Below are positions 52,787 through 61,434 of a DNA stretch of 64,000 nucleotides, in pieces. The notes under the pieces were generated by a model. The model was given only the letters and a program-made list of their open reading frames with translations. It was not told the DNA's origin and ran no database searches. Within the stretch, counting starts at the first letter, position 1, and every line of letters begins with the position of its first letter. Both the position numbers and the translations under genes were made by a program. This DNA comes from VYFG01 sp965248685 (lineage in GTDB: Bacteria; Pseudomonadota; Gammaproteobacteria; Arenicellales; Poriferihabitantaceae): positions 2,046,001 through 2,110,000 of the forward strand of contig CBDFKC010000003.1 of the NCBI GenBank assembly GCA_965248685.1, written 5' to 3'.

Positions 52787-54165
52787 GCCAGCAAAATAAA
52801 GTCGAGTCTGGGCGAATTCGCCAATTGATAATCGACGAATATGTTTGCCGCACTCCCAAATCCAGAGTATTCTTCGAGCGATCAGAAAATTCATTGGTAG
52901 CCGGGGTAACCGGGAACCTGCGATTTTTTAAACCCTATCCGTTGTATTTTTCTGGCGGCCAGGGATCACGTGTTACCGATATTGATGGAAACCAATATAT
53001 CGATTGCTTTCTATGCAATGGTCCACTGCAACTTGGCCACAGGCCAGAAAAGGTGCTGGAGTCGATTCGTAAGCATGAATCTACCGGTGCTTTGGTGGTC
53101 AATCCGATGTTGGCTACAGAGGTAGCGGAACGACTGATTGAACTAATTCCCTGTGCAGATCGGGTACGCTTTGTAAGCAGCGGAACGGAAGCAGTGATGA
53201 CCGCGATCCGTTGTGCTCGAGGGGCAACAGGCCGGAATAAAATCATTAAGTTTCTCGGTCATTACCATGGTCAATCCGATCAGTTTCTGGTGGGTCTGGG
53301 ACCTGCACCGACAACAGTGGGGGATGGTATTCCCCAATCCAGCATCGCGGATACAGTTCTGTTGCCCTATGGAAGTATCGAAGCACTTGAGCAGGCTCTT
53401 GGCCAGGATAACGACGTAGCGGCAGTACTATTGGATCCGGCGATGCATGCTGGTGGGCTTTGGGGTAGCCAGAAAAAATACCTTGATGAAGTGCGCGAGT
53501 TAACTAAAAGACACGGCGTTTTACTTATTTTTGATGAAGTGATAACCGGCTTTCGATTGGCCTTGGGTGGTGCACAGCAGTTGTACGACGTCATGCCAGA
53601 TCTATCTACCTTTGCCAAAGCCTTATGCGCTGGTGAAAAACTAGGTGCGATTGTAGGTTCCAGGGAAATTATGGATGTTCTCGATCCACGTCGCGGTCGG
53701 GAGCAACCGGGCATTTTCCAATCGGGTACGACAAATGATGGTACCGACGCATTGGCTGCCACCCTGGCAGCCCTTGATGAATACGTCAGGATCGATGCCG
53801 AAGGCGGCTTTGCTCGATTGACCGATCTCACAGCTAAACTGGTTGCGGGTATGGGTGAGATTTTCCACGCTTATGATGTTCCTTGCCACATTAATCAGCT
53901 CGGGCCAATGTTACAATTATTTTTGTCGGCCCAGGATGATCCAAGCTTTGCAAGCTACAGGGGTATGGATGGTCGACCACTATTCTTGTTTACACTAGCA
54001 TTATTGTCTGAAGGTGTGCTATTTGCGTTACCGGGTTCAGCCCACGTGTATATTTCATTTTGTCACAGTGAAGATGATATCGAAAAAATATTGCAAAGTA
54101 CCAAGAATGTGCTCGACAGATACGATTTTAGTTGCCTGGTGCGTAATGCACGAACATTTTCCTAA
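52783..54165 (+). CDS. Class III aminotransferase, glutamate-1-semialdehyde aminomutase-like
   Basis: A 460-residue PLP enzyme. The N-terminal VTDIDGNQYIDCFLCNGP and RVRFVSSGTEAVMTAIRCARG (cofactor loop near 125-142) are class III features, FLGHYHGQSDQFL the Tyr-His-Gly region. VLLIFDEVITGFRLALGG holds the PLP Asp, TFAKALCAGEKLGAIVG the Schiff-base Lys near residue 270, and FQSGTTNDGTDALAA the substrate Thr. It resembles HemL but lies in a catabolic series, so a role outside haem synthesis is likely, for example an amino or keto substrate swap. GTG start at 52783, overlapping the orphan gene. Confidence 0.92.
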   Translation: MSQQNKVESGRIRQLIIDEYVCRTPKSRVFFERSENSLVAGVTGNLRFFKPYPLYFSGGQGSRVTDIDGNQYIDCFLCNGPLQLGHRPEKVLESIRKHESTGALVVNPMLATEVAERLIELIPCADRVRFVSSGTEAVMTAIRCARGATGRNKIIKFLGHYHGQSDQFLVGLGPAPTTVGDGIPQSSIADTVLLPYGSIEALEQALGQDNDVAAVLLDPAMHAGGLWGSQKKYLDEVRELTKRHGVLLIFDEVITGFRLALGGAQQLYDVMPDLSTFAKALCAGEKLGAIVGSREIMDVLDPRRGREQPGIFQSGTTNDGTDALAATLAALDEYVRIDAEGGFARLTDLTAKLVAGMGEIFHAYDVPCHINQLGPMLQLFLSAQDDPSFASYRGMDGRPLFLFTLALLSEGVLFALPGSAHVYISFCHSEDDIEKILQSTKNVLDRYDFSCLVRNARTFS

Positions 54166-54182
54166 CGGCCCGTGAGTCAGGT

Positions 54183-54977
54183 ATGACAGATAAAAATAAA
54201 GCGAAAATCCAATTGGACCAAAGCGCAATTTTGCTCACCGGCGGAACCTCTGGAATTGGGCTTGCCTCTGCCAAAGCGTTGGCAAAAGCGGGTGTTAAAA
54301 ATCTAATGTTGGTCGGGCGATCTGTTGAGCGGGGTCAAGCGGCGGTTGAAAGTGTAAAAGCCGAAGCGGCGGACGCCGATATACGATCGTTTTCCGCAGA
54401 CGTCACCTCGCCCGCGGGGGCGAGTGCGGCCGCGGCCGCCTGTCATACCGCATTTGGCCGTATCGATGTACTGGTAGGTACTGTGGGTAATGCTCATATG
54501 CCGAAAATCCTGCACAAACTGCCCATCGAAGATATTCCCGGGATGATGTCCACCATTACATGTGGTGCCATACTGCCGCCCCGTGCGGTACTTCCCTATA
54601 TGATGGAACAGGGACATGGATCCATTATGTGCGTCGCATCAGACGCCGCCAAGCTGGCAACACCAGGAGAAGTCATCATTGGCGCCGCAATGGCGAGTAT
54701 CGTTATGTTTTGTCGTGGACTGGCAAATGAAGCCAAACGTTCGGGCATTCGGGTTAACGCGATTACCCCCAGCATTGTTCGCGGAACGCCTTTGTACGAT
54801 CAGGTTATGGCAGATGAATTCAGCGCAAAAATGTTTTTCAAAGCGGAGCAACTGGCAGAGCTGGGAGTCGCAACCGCTGATGATCTGGCCGACCTCATTG
54901 TATTTCTTTCCGGTCCATCGTCATCACTTATCACCGGCCAAACCATTAGTGTTACTGGCGGCATTTCCACTATTTAA
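54183..54977 (+). CDS. Short-chain dehydrogenase/reductase (first of two)
   Basis: A 264-residue SDR. The cofactor motif is LLTGGTSGIGLASAKAL near residue 18. VGTVGNAH takes the place of the usual NNAG, and CVASDAAKLATPGEVIIGAAMASIV stands where the Ser-Tyr-x-x-x-Lys tetrad is expected; the SDR Tyr-x-x-x-Lys pair is not clearly present there, so catalysis may be altered. RVNAITPSIVRGTPLYDQ and SLITGQTISVTGG are the usual C-terminal motifs. Stop and next start overlap as TAATG, so the two SDR genes are coupled. Confidence 0.88.
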   Translation: MTDKNKAKIQLDQSAILLTGGTSGIGLASAKALAKAGVKNLMLVGRSVERGQAAVESVKAEAADADIRSFSADVTSPAGASAAAAACHTAFGRIDVLVGTVGNAHMPKILHKLPIEDIPGMMSTITCGAILPPRAVLPYMMEQGHGSIMCVASDAAKLATPGEVIIGAAMASIVMFCRGLANEAKRSGIRVNAITPSIVRGTPLYDQVMADEFSAKMFFKAEQLAELGVATADDLADLIVFLSGPSSSLITGQTISVTGGISTI

Positions 54978-55759
54978 TGTCCGATCACATACAATCGTTG
55001 TTCGGCTTGAATGAAAAGGTCGCAATCGTCACTGGCTCAAGTAAGGGAATTGGTAAAGTTATTGCTGAAAACTATGCAAAGCTTGGCGCTAAAGTGGTGG
55101 TGTCGAGTAGAAAAGAATTTGCGTGCGAACAGGTCGCTGAAAATATTCGACAAAACCGAGGTGAGGCTATTTCGGTGCCATGCAATATCAGTTCGGAAGC
55201 CGATTTGTCTCGATTGACGGATACCGCTCTCGAACATTATGGACGTATAGACATCCTGGTCTGTAACGCTGCGGTGAATCCGTATTTTGGACCGTTAGCT
55301 GATATAGACGAAAAGGCGTATCACAAGACCATGGATGCAAACGTTCTGAGCAACCTGCAGCTTGCGAAACGGGTTCGTCCCGATATGGCCGCAAGAAAGG
55401 ACGGTTCGATAATTTTTATATCTTCCATAGCTGGGGTTCGTGGTAGCGCAAACCTGGGTATTTATTCCTTAACCAAAGCAGCTGACATGCAGCTCGCCCG
55501 TAGTCTCGCGGTAGAGTTCGGCCCTGACAATATTCGTGTCAACTGCATCGCGCCCGGCTTAATACGTACCGATTTCTCGCGTAAGCGCTGGGAAGATGAA
55601 GCCCAGCTTGCTGAATTTCTGAAGGCTTACCCCATTGGTCGCATTGGTGAGCCTGAGGACATGGTAGGTGTGGCGGTCCTGCTGGCAGGAAAAGCCGGAG
55701 GGTTCATCACCGGCCAGACTTACTTTGTCGATGGTGGTGTCACTATTAACGGAGGATAA
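54977..55759 (+). CDS. Short-chain dehydrogenase/reductase (second)
   Basis: A 260-residue classical SDR, FabG/gluconate dehydrogenase-like. It has VTGSSKGIGKVIAEN as the cofactor loop near residues 17-31, ILVCNAAVNPYFGPL (NAG-type motif), IFISSIAGVRGSANLGIYSLTKAAD with catalytic Ser, Tyr and Lys near 140-165, then RVNCIAPGLIRTDFSRK and FITGQTYFVDGG. Unlike the preceding SDR it keeps the full catalytic set. It probably oxidises a hydroxyacyl-CoA or related alcohol. The kinase gene starts 4 nt after its stop, with GGAGG overlapping its last codons. Confidence 0.93.
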   Translation: MSDHIQSLFGLNEKVAIVTGSSKGIGKVIAENYAKLGAKVVVSSRKEFACEQVAENIRQNRGEAISVPCNISSEADLSRLTDTALEHYGRIDILVCNAAVNPYFGPLADIDEKAYHKTMDANVLSNLQLAKRVRPDMAARKDGSIIFISSIAGVRGSANLGIYSLTKAADMQLARSLAVEFGPDNIRVNCIAPGLIRTDFSRKRWEDEAQLAEFLKAYPIGRIGEPEDMVGVAVLLAGKAGGFITGQTYFVDGGVTINGG

Positions 55760-55763
55760 TATC

Positions 55764-56822
55764 GTGAAGATTGATGACTCAGGTACCATCGAGATGCGTC
55801 CGGACGAAAAACTGAATACGCGGATACTTGAGGGATTTTTGGCATCCAGATTGTCAGATACAACCGGAGACTTACGAATTCGCCAATTCTCTACGGGTGC
55901 CGCCAACCTGACATACTTGTTGCAATACGATAATTCTGAATACGTTTTGCGACGACCTCCGCTGGGCCCTGTGGCTCCAGGTTCTCACGATATGAAACGG
56001 GAGTCAAAGATACTTTCAAACTTGTATCAGGAATTTCAGCTTGCACCCAAAGTGCATTTTTTCTACTCCGGGGATGACATCGCCGGCGCACCCTTTTTTG
56101 TCATGGAGCGACGCAATGGTTTTGTGATTGACAAGGAACTACCCGATTCTATTAAGGCGGATGATACCAAGAAAACCGAGCTCGCCTGGATGATGATCGA
56201 TACACTGGCAGAATTGCATAAGGTTGATCCGGATCAAGTAAATCTTGGCGAGTTAGGTCACCCTGAAGGCTTTGCAAAGCGGCAGCTGGACGGATGGGTC
56301 AAGCGATGGAAAAATGCAGAAGGGGACAGTTATGTTGGTGCTAGTAAAATTATTCAGGCGCTGGAAAAGAAACTTCCGAACCCTCAGAGAGTTTCATTGG
56401 TTCACAATGACTTTAAGTTAAACAATATTATCGTCAAACATGAAAATCCCTGTCTGCCATCCGCAGTGGTAGATTGGGATATGTGTACCCGGGGCGATCC
56501 GCTTTTCGATCTGGGGTTGTTATTGGTTTATTGGACTGAACCCGGGGATAACCCATTGGCAAATCAGGCTGCGACAATGCCTGGTTTCTCCACTGGCGGA
56601 TTTCCTTCACGTATTGACGCAATAAATCGCTATGGCATCAAAAGCGGAGTGAACATGGACGATATACGCTGGTATATGAGTTTTGGAATTTTTAAGTTAA
56701 TGGGGATCCTGCAGCAAATTTATATTCGATATAGCAGAGGTCAAACCCAGGATTCACGGTTTAAGGATTTCGACAATCGAATTCGTAACCTTATAGTTAA
56801 GGCCAGCGATTTGAATGCCTAA
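55764..56822 (+). CDS. APH/ACAD10-like phosphotransferase
   Basis: A 352-residue kinase-fold protein. FSTGAANLTYLLQY is the nucleotide loop, FFVMERRNGFVI the hinge, SLVHNDFKLNNIIV (near residue 212-225) the HxDxxxxN catalytic loop and VVDWDMCTRGDPLFDLGLLLVYW the DFG-like metal motif. This family includes the kinase part of ACAD10/11 and the LvaA kinase, which phosphorylate 4-hydroxyacyl-CoA. I chose GTG 55764, which has GGAGG 8 nt upstream; the open frame begins at 55668 but that part lies in the SDR gene. It overlaps the TetR gene by 8 nt. Confidence 0.9.
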   Translation: MKIDDSGTIEMRPDEKLNTRILEGFLASRLSDTTGDLRIRQFSTGAANLTYLLQYDNSEYVLRRPPLGPVAPGSHDMKRESKILSNLYQEFQLAPKVHFFYSGDDIAGAPFFVMERRNGFVIDKELPDSIKADDTKKTELAWMMIDTLAELHKVDPDQVNLGELGHPEGFAKRQLDGWVKRWKNAEGDSYVGASKIIQALEKKLPNPQRVSLVHNDFKLNNIIVKHENPCLPSAVVDWDMCTRGDPLFDLGLLLVYWTEPGDNPLANQAATMPGFSTGGFPSRIDAINRYGIKSGVNMDDIRWYMSFGIFKLMGILQQIYIRYSRGQTQDSRFKDFDNRIRNLIVKASDLNA

Positions 56823-57447
56823 AATAATTGACCACGATCAGCGTCGAGAAGAAATCGCTGGCGCAGTGTTGAGAGTAGTCGGGCTGCATGGTGTTAATGG
56901 TGTCACTGTGCGTGTGGTCGCTAAGGAAGCCGGATGGTCTACCGGGGTGCTACATCACTACTTCGAAGACAAGCAGGCTCTGTTAATGGGCGGACTGAGA
57001 TTAGCCGCCCGTGCAACCGGCAAACATATTAATCAAGCCATGAAGGGTGCCGATACAAAGCAACAACTACGTCTGGTACTCGAAGCTGGAATTCCGTTGG
57101 ATCAAAGGCGAGAGGTTATGTGTCGAATATTTTTTTTCTTCTGGGCAGAAGGAGTATGTAATTCAGATCTGTCTGCAGAGCTCGCGCATTATTACTCCTG
57201 GTGGAAGCAGCGAATAATTGAGGTACTTAAGATTGGACAAAAACAGGGTTGGGTACGAAAGGATATCAACGCAAAAATGCTTGCCGAGATGCTGGTGGCG
57301 CTGGCCGATGGTGTTGCTGTGCAGGCGCGTTTCAGCATCCCGGTTATAAGCAAACAGAGGCTTGGCAGGCATGTGAGAATGTGGATCGACAATCTGCATC
57401 CTGAATCTCCTGCCACCAGGGAAGCCATTGCAAAGAAAAATGGGTGA
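56815..57447 (+). CDS. TetR-family transcriptional regulator, BetI-like
   Basis: A 210-residue regulator. The N-terminal HTH is GAVLRVVGLHGVNGVTVRVVAKEAGWSTGVLHHYFEDK, given in parts here as VTVRVVAKEAGWS and TGVLHHYFEDKQALL; the phrase is typical of TetR proteins related to BetI. The rest is the helical ligand-binding and dimer part, with no recognised ligand motif. A T8 run lies in the codons for the aromatic FFFF stretch. Placed inside the operon between kinase and oxidoreductase, overlapping both, it probably represses this gene series and is released by a pathway acid or CoA ester. Confidence 0.92.
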   Translation: MPKIIDHDQRREEIAGAVLRVVGLHGVNGVTVRVVAKEAGWSTGVLHHYFEDKQALLMGGLRLAARATGKHINQAMKGADTKQQLRLVLEAGIPLDQRREVMCRIFFFFWAEGVCNSDLSAELAHYYSWWKQRIIEVLKIGQKQGWVRKDINAKMLAEMLVALADGVAVQARFSIPVISKQRLGRHVRMWIDNLHPESPATREAIAKKNG

Positions 57448-59572
57448 AGTCAAAAAAAGTTTTTGCAGAATCTGCATTAATCAATGCGCATTGCAGGTCG
57501 AGGTCGAAGACAACCGTGTTACAAAGGTTACCGGCGATCCGGACAATCCGCTTTACCAAGGATATACCTGTATAAAAGGGCGCGCCCAACCCGACTATCT
57601 GTACCACCGGGATCGTTTGTTGCATTCGCTAAAACGGATGCCTAATGGTGAATTTAAAAAAATTTCCATTGATATTGCAATGGATGAAATCGCTCACCGA
57701 ATCGGTGAAATCTGTGATGAATCTGGTCCGGCTGCCATTGCTTCCTATGCCGGTACGATGTTGTGGGGTTCTTTTACCAGCAGTATGCCGCTGTTGCATA
57801 TGCTAATGGATACCATCAACTCACCCATGCGATTTGATACCGATACCCTGGATAAAGGTGGAAAACTGGTAGCAACTGGATTGCATGGAGAGTGGATGGC
57901 GCCTGCCTTGGGTTTTGATGATCCCGACGTCATGCTGCTTATTGGCATCAATCCCATCCTTACATTTACCGGATTGCCTGCAGGTAATCCTGGCAATTGG
58001 CTGAAACAGCGTAACAAGAGCGGAATGAAGTTAGTGGTAATTGATCCGCGCCGAACTCACACTGCCCGGCGTGCAGATCTGCATCTACGGCCTCGAGCTG
58101 GAACTGACGTGGATATTCTTGCCTGCTTTATTCGCCTCATTTTGCATGAAGAATTATTTGATCAGGATTTTGTCAAAGATAATGTCTCAGGTATAAATTC
58201 GTTACGTCAGCATGTCGAACCATTTGATTCTGCGACTGTGTCGACAACAAGTGGTGTGCCAGAGAAGAAACTAATAGAAGCGGCTCGTATGCTTGCTGGC
58301 CAAAAGAGAGGCTATATCATGGCCGGAACCGGACCGCATATGTCCGCCCAGGGTACTCTTACTGAATATCTTGTACTGGCATTGCAAAGCTTATGCGGCT
58401 ATTGGCTGAGAGCTGGAGATCGAGTGCGGGCCGCGCCAACACTCATGCCAGCTAAACAATACAAGGCCCAGGCAAAAGTTCCCGACTTGCAATGGTGTTC
58501 TGGTGAGCCTATGGGTTCGAATGGGCATCGCAAGACCCGAGCGGGTTTGCCTATTACAGCTTTGCCTGACCTGATGCTCTCCCAGGGTAGTGACCGTGTG
58601 CGGGCAATGGTATGTGTTGGGGGCAATCCAATCGCCGCCATCCCGGACTATGATCGGACCGTAGACGCTCTGAAAGCGTTGGATTTGTATGTACAGATCG
58701 ACCCCTGGATGTCTCGATCCTCTGAGTTGGCTGATTATATTATTGCTCCAACCATGCCACTCGAAGTAGCAGCAACCACCCGTGCGCTGGATTTTCTGAC
58801 ATCATGGACTGGGTATGGATTGGGCGAGGCCTACGCGCAGTATTCTGCGGCTATGGTGCCGCCACCCAAGGGATCGGATCTTATCGATGATTGGAAGTTT
58901 CTATGTGGTCTGGCAACTCGGTTGGGGTGTGAACTGCAAGATAGCGACCTTGCTATCACCGAGGATAGTTCCACCGAGCAATTGCTTGAAGTTATATCAA
59001 CAGGCTCTCGAGTCGATTTTTCGATTATAAAAAATAATTCCGGTGGAGAGTTGTATCCTGATTCAGCCGCAGTGGTCAGTGAAAAAGACCCTGACTGTAC
59101 GACACGATTTGACCTGGGAAATGCCGAGATGATGCAGGATTTGGAAAAGGTTCACCAGAATGGCCCAAATCAGGAATCTGGCGACCATGACTTCCCACTA
59201 CGTTTGCTTTGTCGAAGAGATATGCATGTATATAATTCCTCCTGCAATATAAAAGCAACAAATCGAGATAACTTCTACAATCCGGCTTATATGAATCCAG
59301 CCGATATGAAAACTCGCGGACTGGTTTCTGGGGATCAAGTCATCATAAATTCTGCTCATGGGTCTGTACAGGGGATAGTAGAGGACGACCCAGATCTACT
59401 TGTCGGAAATATTTCGATAATGTTTGCCTTTGGTCCTGGGGTAGACAGTACCGATGATGTGAAAAAGGTAGGCACAAACCCCAATCAGTTGATTAGTTGC
59501 GATACCGTATTCGATCGCTATACCGGACAACCTCGTATGAGTAATCTTCCTGTGGATGTTTTTAAGGAATAG
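57440..59572 (+). CDS. Molybdopterin-dependent oxidoreductase with N-terminal 4Fe-4S site
   Basis: A 710-residue DMSO-reductase-family catalytic subunit. CRICINQCALQVEV and the later YTCIKGRAQ provide four Cys of a CxxCx3C...C iron-sulphur site. LIGINPILTFTGLPAGNP, VVIDPRRTHTARRADLHLRPRAGTD (MGD binding) and YNPAYMNPADMKTRGLVSGDQVIIN in the C-terminal cofactor domain follow. No Cys or Sec is obvious at the molybdenum ligand region (SPMRFDTDTLDKG), so Ser or Asp is expected. There is no Tat signal, so it is cytoplasmic. I take ATG 57440, overlapping the TetR stop by 8 nt. No electron-transfer partner lies beside it. Confidence 0.92.
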   Translation: MGEVKKSFCRICINQCALQVEVEDNRVTKVTGDPDNPLYQGYTCIKGRAQPDYLYHRDRLLHSLKRMPNGEFKKISIDIAMDEIAHRIGEICDESGPAAIASYAGTMLWGSFTSSMPLLHMLMDTINSPMRFDTDTLDKGGKLVATGLHGEWMAPALGFDDPDVMLLIGINPILTFTGLPAGNPGNWLKQRNKSGMKLVVIDPRRTHTARRADLHLRPRAGTDVDILACFIRLILHEELFDQDFVKDNVSGINSLRQHVEPFDSATVSTTSGVPEKKLIEAARMLAGQKRGYIMAGTGPHMSAQGTLTEYLVLALQSLCGYWLRAGDRVRAAPTLMPAKQYKAQAKVPDLQWCSGEPMGSNGHRKTRAGLPITALPDLMLSQGSDRVRAMVCVGGNPIAAIPDYDRTVDALKALDLYVQIDPWMSRSSELADYIIAPTMPLEVAATTRALDFLTSWTGYGLGEAYAQYSAAMVPPPKGSDLIDDWKFLCGLATRLGCELQDSDLAITEDSSTEQLLEVISTGSRVDFSIIKNNSGGELYPDSAAVVSEKDPDCTTRFDLGNAEMMQDLEKVHQNGPNQESGDHDFPLRLLCRRDMHVYNSSCNIKATNRDNFYNPAYMNPADMKTRGLVSGDQVIINSAHGSVQGIVEDDPDLLVGNISIMFAFGPGVDSTDDVKKVGTNPNQLISCDTVFDRYTGQPRMSNLPVDVFKE

Positions 59573-59576
59573 CGCA

Positions 59577-59915
59577 TGTTTGATACCTAAAAGTCAACAA
59601 AAGCCAGAAGAGTTCGCATTAGACTATCCGAATGGAGATCTGTTGCTTGATATTCAAACAGTAAACTGGAGTTTTGTATATTTTACCGACCTTAAAACAT
59701 ATCGTGTAAATTACTCCGCTAAACTTAAGCTTATTGATATTACGACGCGTAAAATAGTCGCCGAAGGCTTCTGTTCAAGGGTGCCAGAGAAGAATGATAA
59801 TACTCCAACGAGAGACCAACTATTAGCAAATACTGCAGAAAGACTGAAACAAGAACTACAGATTGCTGCCGAGGAATGTATCGATCAATTTAAAGAACAG
59901 ATTGCGCCGACCTAG
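59577..59915 (+). pseudogene. Fragment of an unknown gene, 5' end missing
   Basis: An open stretch read in the frame of an ATG at 59556 gives the sequence LLLDIQTVNWSFVYFTDLKTY and KLIDITTRKIVAEGFCSRVP, then a helical tail with a Cys. It looks like the C-terminal half of a small lipoprotein-like family, lacking its signal peptide and beginning inside the oxidoreductase gene. There is no own ribosome-binding site. It is probably a remnant left by a deletion. It accounts for the otherwise gene-free space before the amidohydrolase. Confidence 0.45.
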
Positions 59916-59947
59916 TAGTCATGCATTCTATTCATAAAGGTCTGATC

Positions 59948-61411
59948 CTACTCAACAGTAAGGCAAATTGGATTTACCTCGTCAGCTGTCCTTCCGGCCC
60001 AATCGATCCCTGATACTCTAGCCAGCGATCTATCCTGGCCTGCTTGGAGACGATCATGAACTTCATTTTGATCCATTGTCAATGCGGTGCCATTTTGTAC
60101 CATCTGTTCGCCATTAACATAGACATCCTGAACCGCCGCCGCAACACCTGAATAAATCAGCGAACGTAATGGGTCACGAACTGGTCGCATGGACGGATGT
60201 TTCAGATCAATCATGACAATGTCCGCTTTGGCATTTTCCGACAGGCGGCCCAAATCGTCCCGGCCCAGGGCCTTAGCGGCGCCCAGCGTTGCAATTTCAA
60301 AAATGTGCTCGGTTCGTAGTAAATCTACGTTGCCGCTGGCAACCTTTGAAAGTAGCCCCGCTATACGCATTTCCTCAATTATGTCGTGGGGATAGCAGTC
60401 CGTACCAAGTGCCATATTCACTCCTGCCTTACGGTAACCACCGAGACTACGCATCATATCTCCCCATTGTGCAAAGGCGCGTGGACAGTGTACGACACTC
60501 GCCCCTGATGTCGCCAGACGTTCCAGGTCTTTGTGCTCGTAATGATTAATCCAGGGGTGTTGGTCTATATTGATGGCATGTCCAATGAGTGTTTGCGGTC
60601 CAAGTATTCCAATGTCATCCAGCCATTCGAGTGGGGTTTTACGATGACGTCTAATCATTTCGCGATGTTCCATCACGGACTGAGCGGCATGAGTTTGTAG
60701 TGGCATGTTACGGTCCACCGCCGCTTGTTTACATTTTAAAAATAATTCTTCAGTACAGGTATCGACCTGGGCAGCGCCGATCATGCCGTGTAATCGTCCT
60801 GACGGGTGATTTTCTGCGGTATCGATCAATTCGAGCGCCCCATCTAGATCAGATAATCCTTTTGCTTCGTCCCATTTGTATTTGTGATTACGACCGTCTG
60901 GCGTATACCAATGCCCGGAATTGACCATAGGGCAGGCATAGGTACGGATGCCAGTATCTGCAAGTGCACTAATCCACCCATCGAATGGAAGCTTTTGAGA
61001 ACAGTAAAGTTCCGCCATGGTTGTGCAGCCACTCTTTAAAAGGTCGCAGGCTGACGCTTGAATTGCTGCTATCGCCGACTCCTGATCTTCCTGGATCAAC
61101 CAGGTATATTCAAACAATTGCGTCATCCACATATGTTTACTGGCTAGATCCTCGAAAAAACCTTTACCGTGGATTTCCTGATACGCATGAAGGTGTAAAT
61201 CGAGCAATCCGGGAATTATCAGGCGATTGCTGCCATCAATGATGATATCCGCCTGACCATTATATTGTTTGCCTACATAAGTAATTGTATCTCCCTTAAA
61301 TGCTAAATCTGCATTGCGTAGATATTTGTGAGTTTGAATTTTGGCGTCGTAGGCAACTATCCAGTCTGCATTCTTAATGACGGTTGTTGTAGCGGTATGT
61401 TCTTTATGCAT
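59948..61411 (-). CDS. Amidohydrolase, chlorohydrolase/deaminase (SsnA/AtzA-like)
   Basis: A 487-residue metal-dependent hydrolase. GLLDLHLHAYQE is the HxH metal motif near residue 72-74, LQTHAAQSVMEH the third His near 242, TLIGHAINIDQH the fourth and ALGTDCYPHDI the catalytic Asp near 340. AKADIVMIDLKHPSM and VYVNGEQMVQNG complete the small beta domain. The family includes guanine and cytosine deaminases and s-triazine hydrolases. It lies 23 nt downstream of the epimerase and close to a dihydropyrimidinase, so an amino-heterocycle substrate is likely. Confidence 0.92.
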   Translation of the reverse strand: MHKEHTATTTVIKNADWIVAYDAKIQTHKYLRNADLAFKGDTITYVGKQYNGQADIIIDGSNRLIIPGLLDLHLHAYQEIHGKGFFEDLASKHMWMTQLFEYTWLIQEDQESAIAAIQASACDLLKSGCTTMAELYCSQKLPFDGWISALADTGIRTYACPMVNSGHWYTPDGRNHKYKWDEAKGLSDLDGALELIDTAENHPSGRLHGMIGAAQVDTCTEELFLKCKQAAVDRNMPLQTHAAQSVMEHREMIRRHRKTPLEWLDDIGILGPQTLIGHAINIDQHPWINHYEHKDLERLATSGASVVHCPRAFAQWGDMMRSLGGYRKAGVNMALGTDCYPHDIIEEMRIAGLLSKVASGNVDLLRTEHIFEIATLGAAKALGRDDLGRLSENAKADIVMIDLKHPSMRPVRDPLRSLIYSGVAAAVQDVYVNGEQMVQNGTALTMDQNEVHDRLQAGQDRSLARVSGIDWAGRTADEVNPICLTVE

Positions 61412-61434
61412 TGTCTACCCCTAAAATATGGTTG

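Noticed and set aside
52783..54165. Calling the class III aminotransferase hemL of haem synthesis
   Set aside because: The catalytic-operon context, GTG-coupled orphan gene and unusual residues around the PLP lysine argue for a paralogue with another role.
55668..55763. Upstream extension of the kinase gene
   Set aside because: It lies inside the SDR gene; GTG 55764 has a GGAGG site at ideal spacing.
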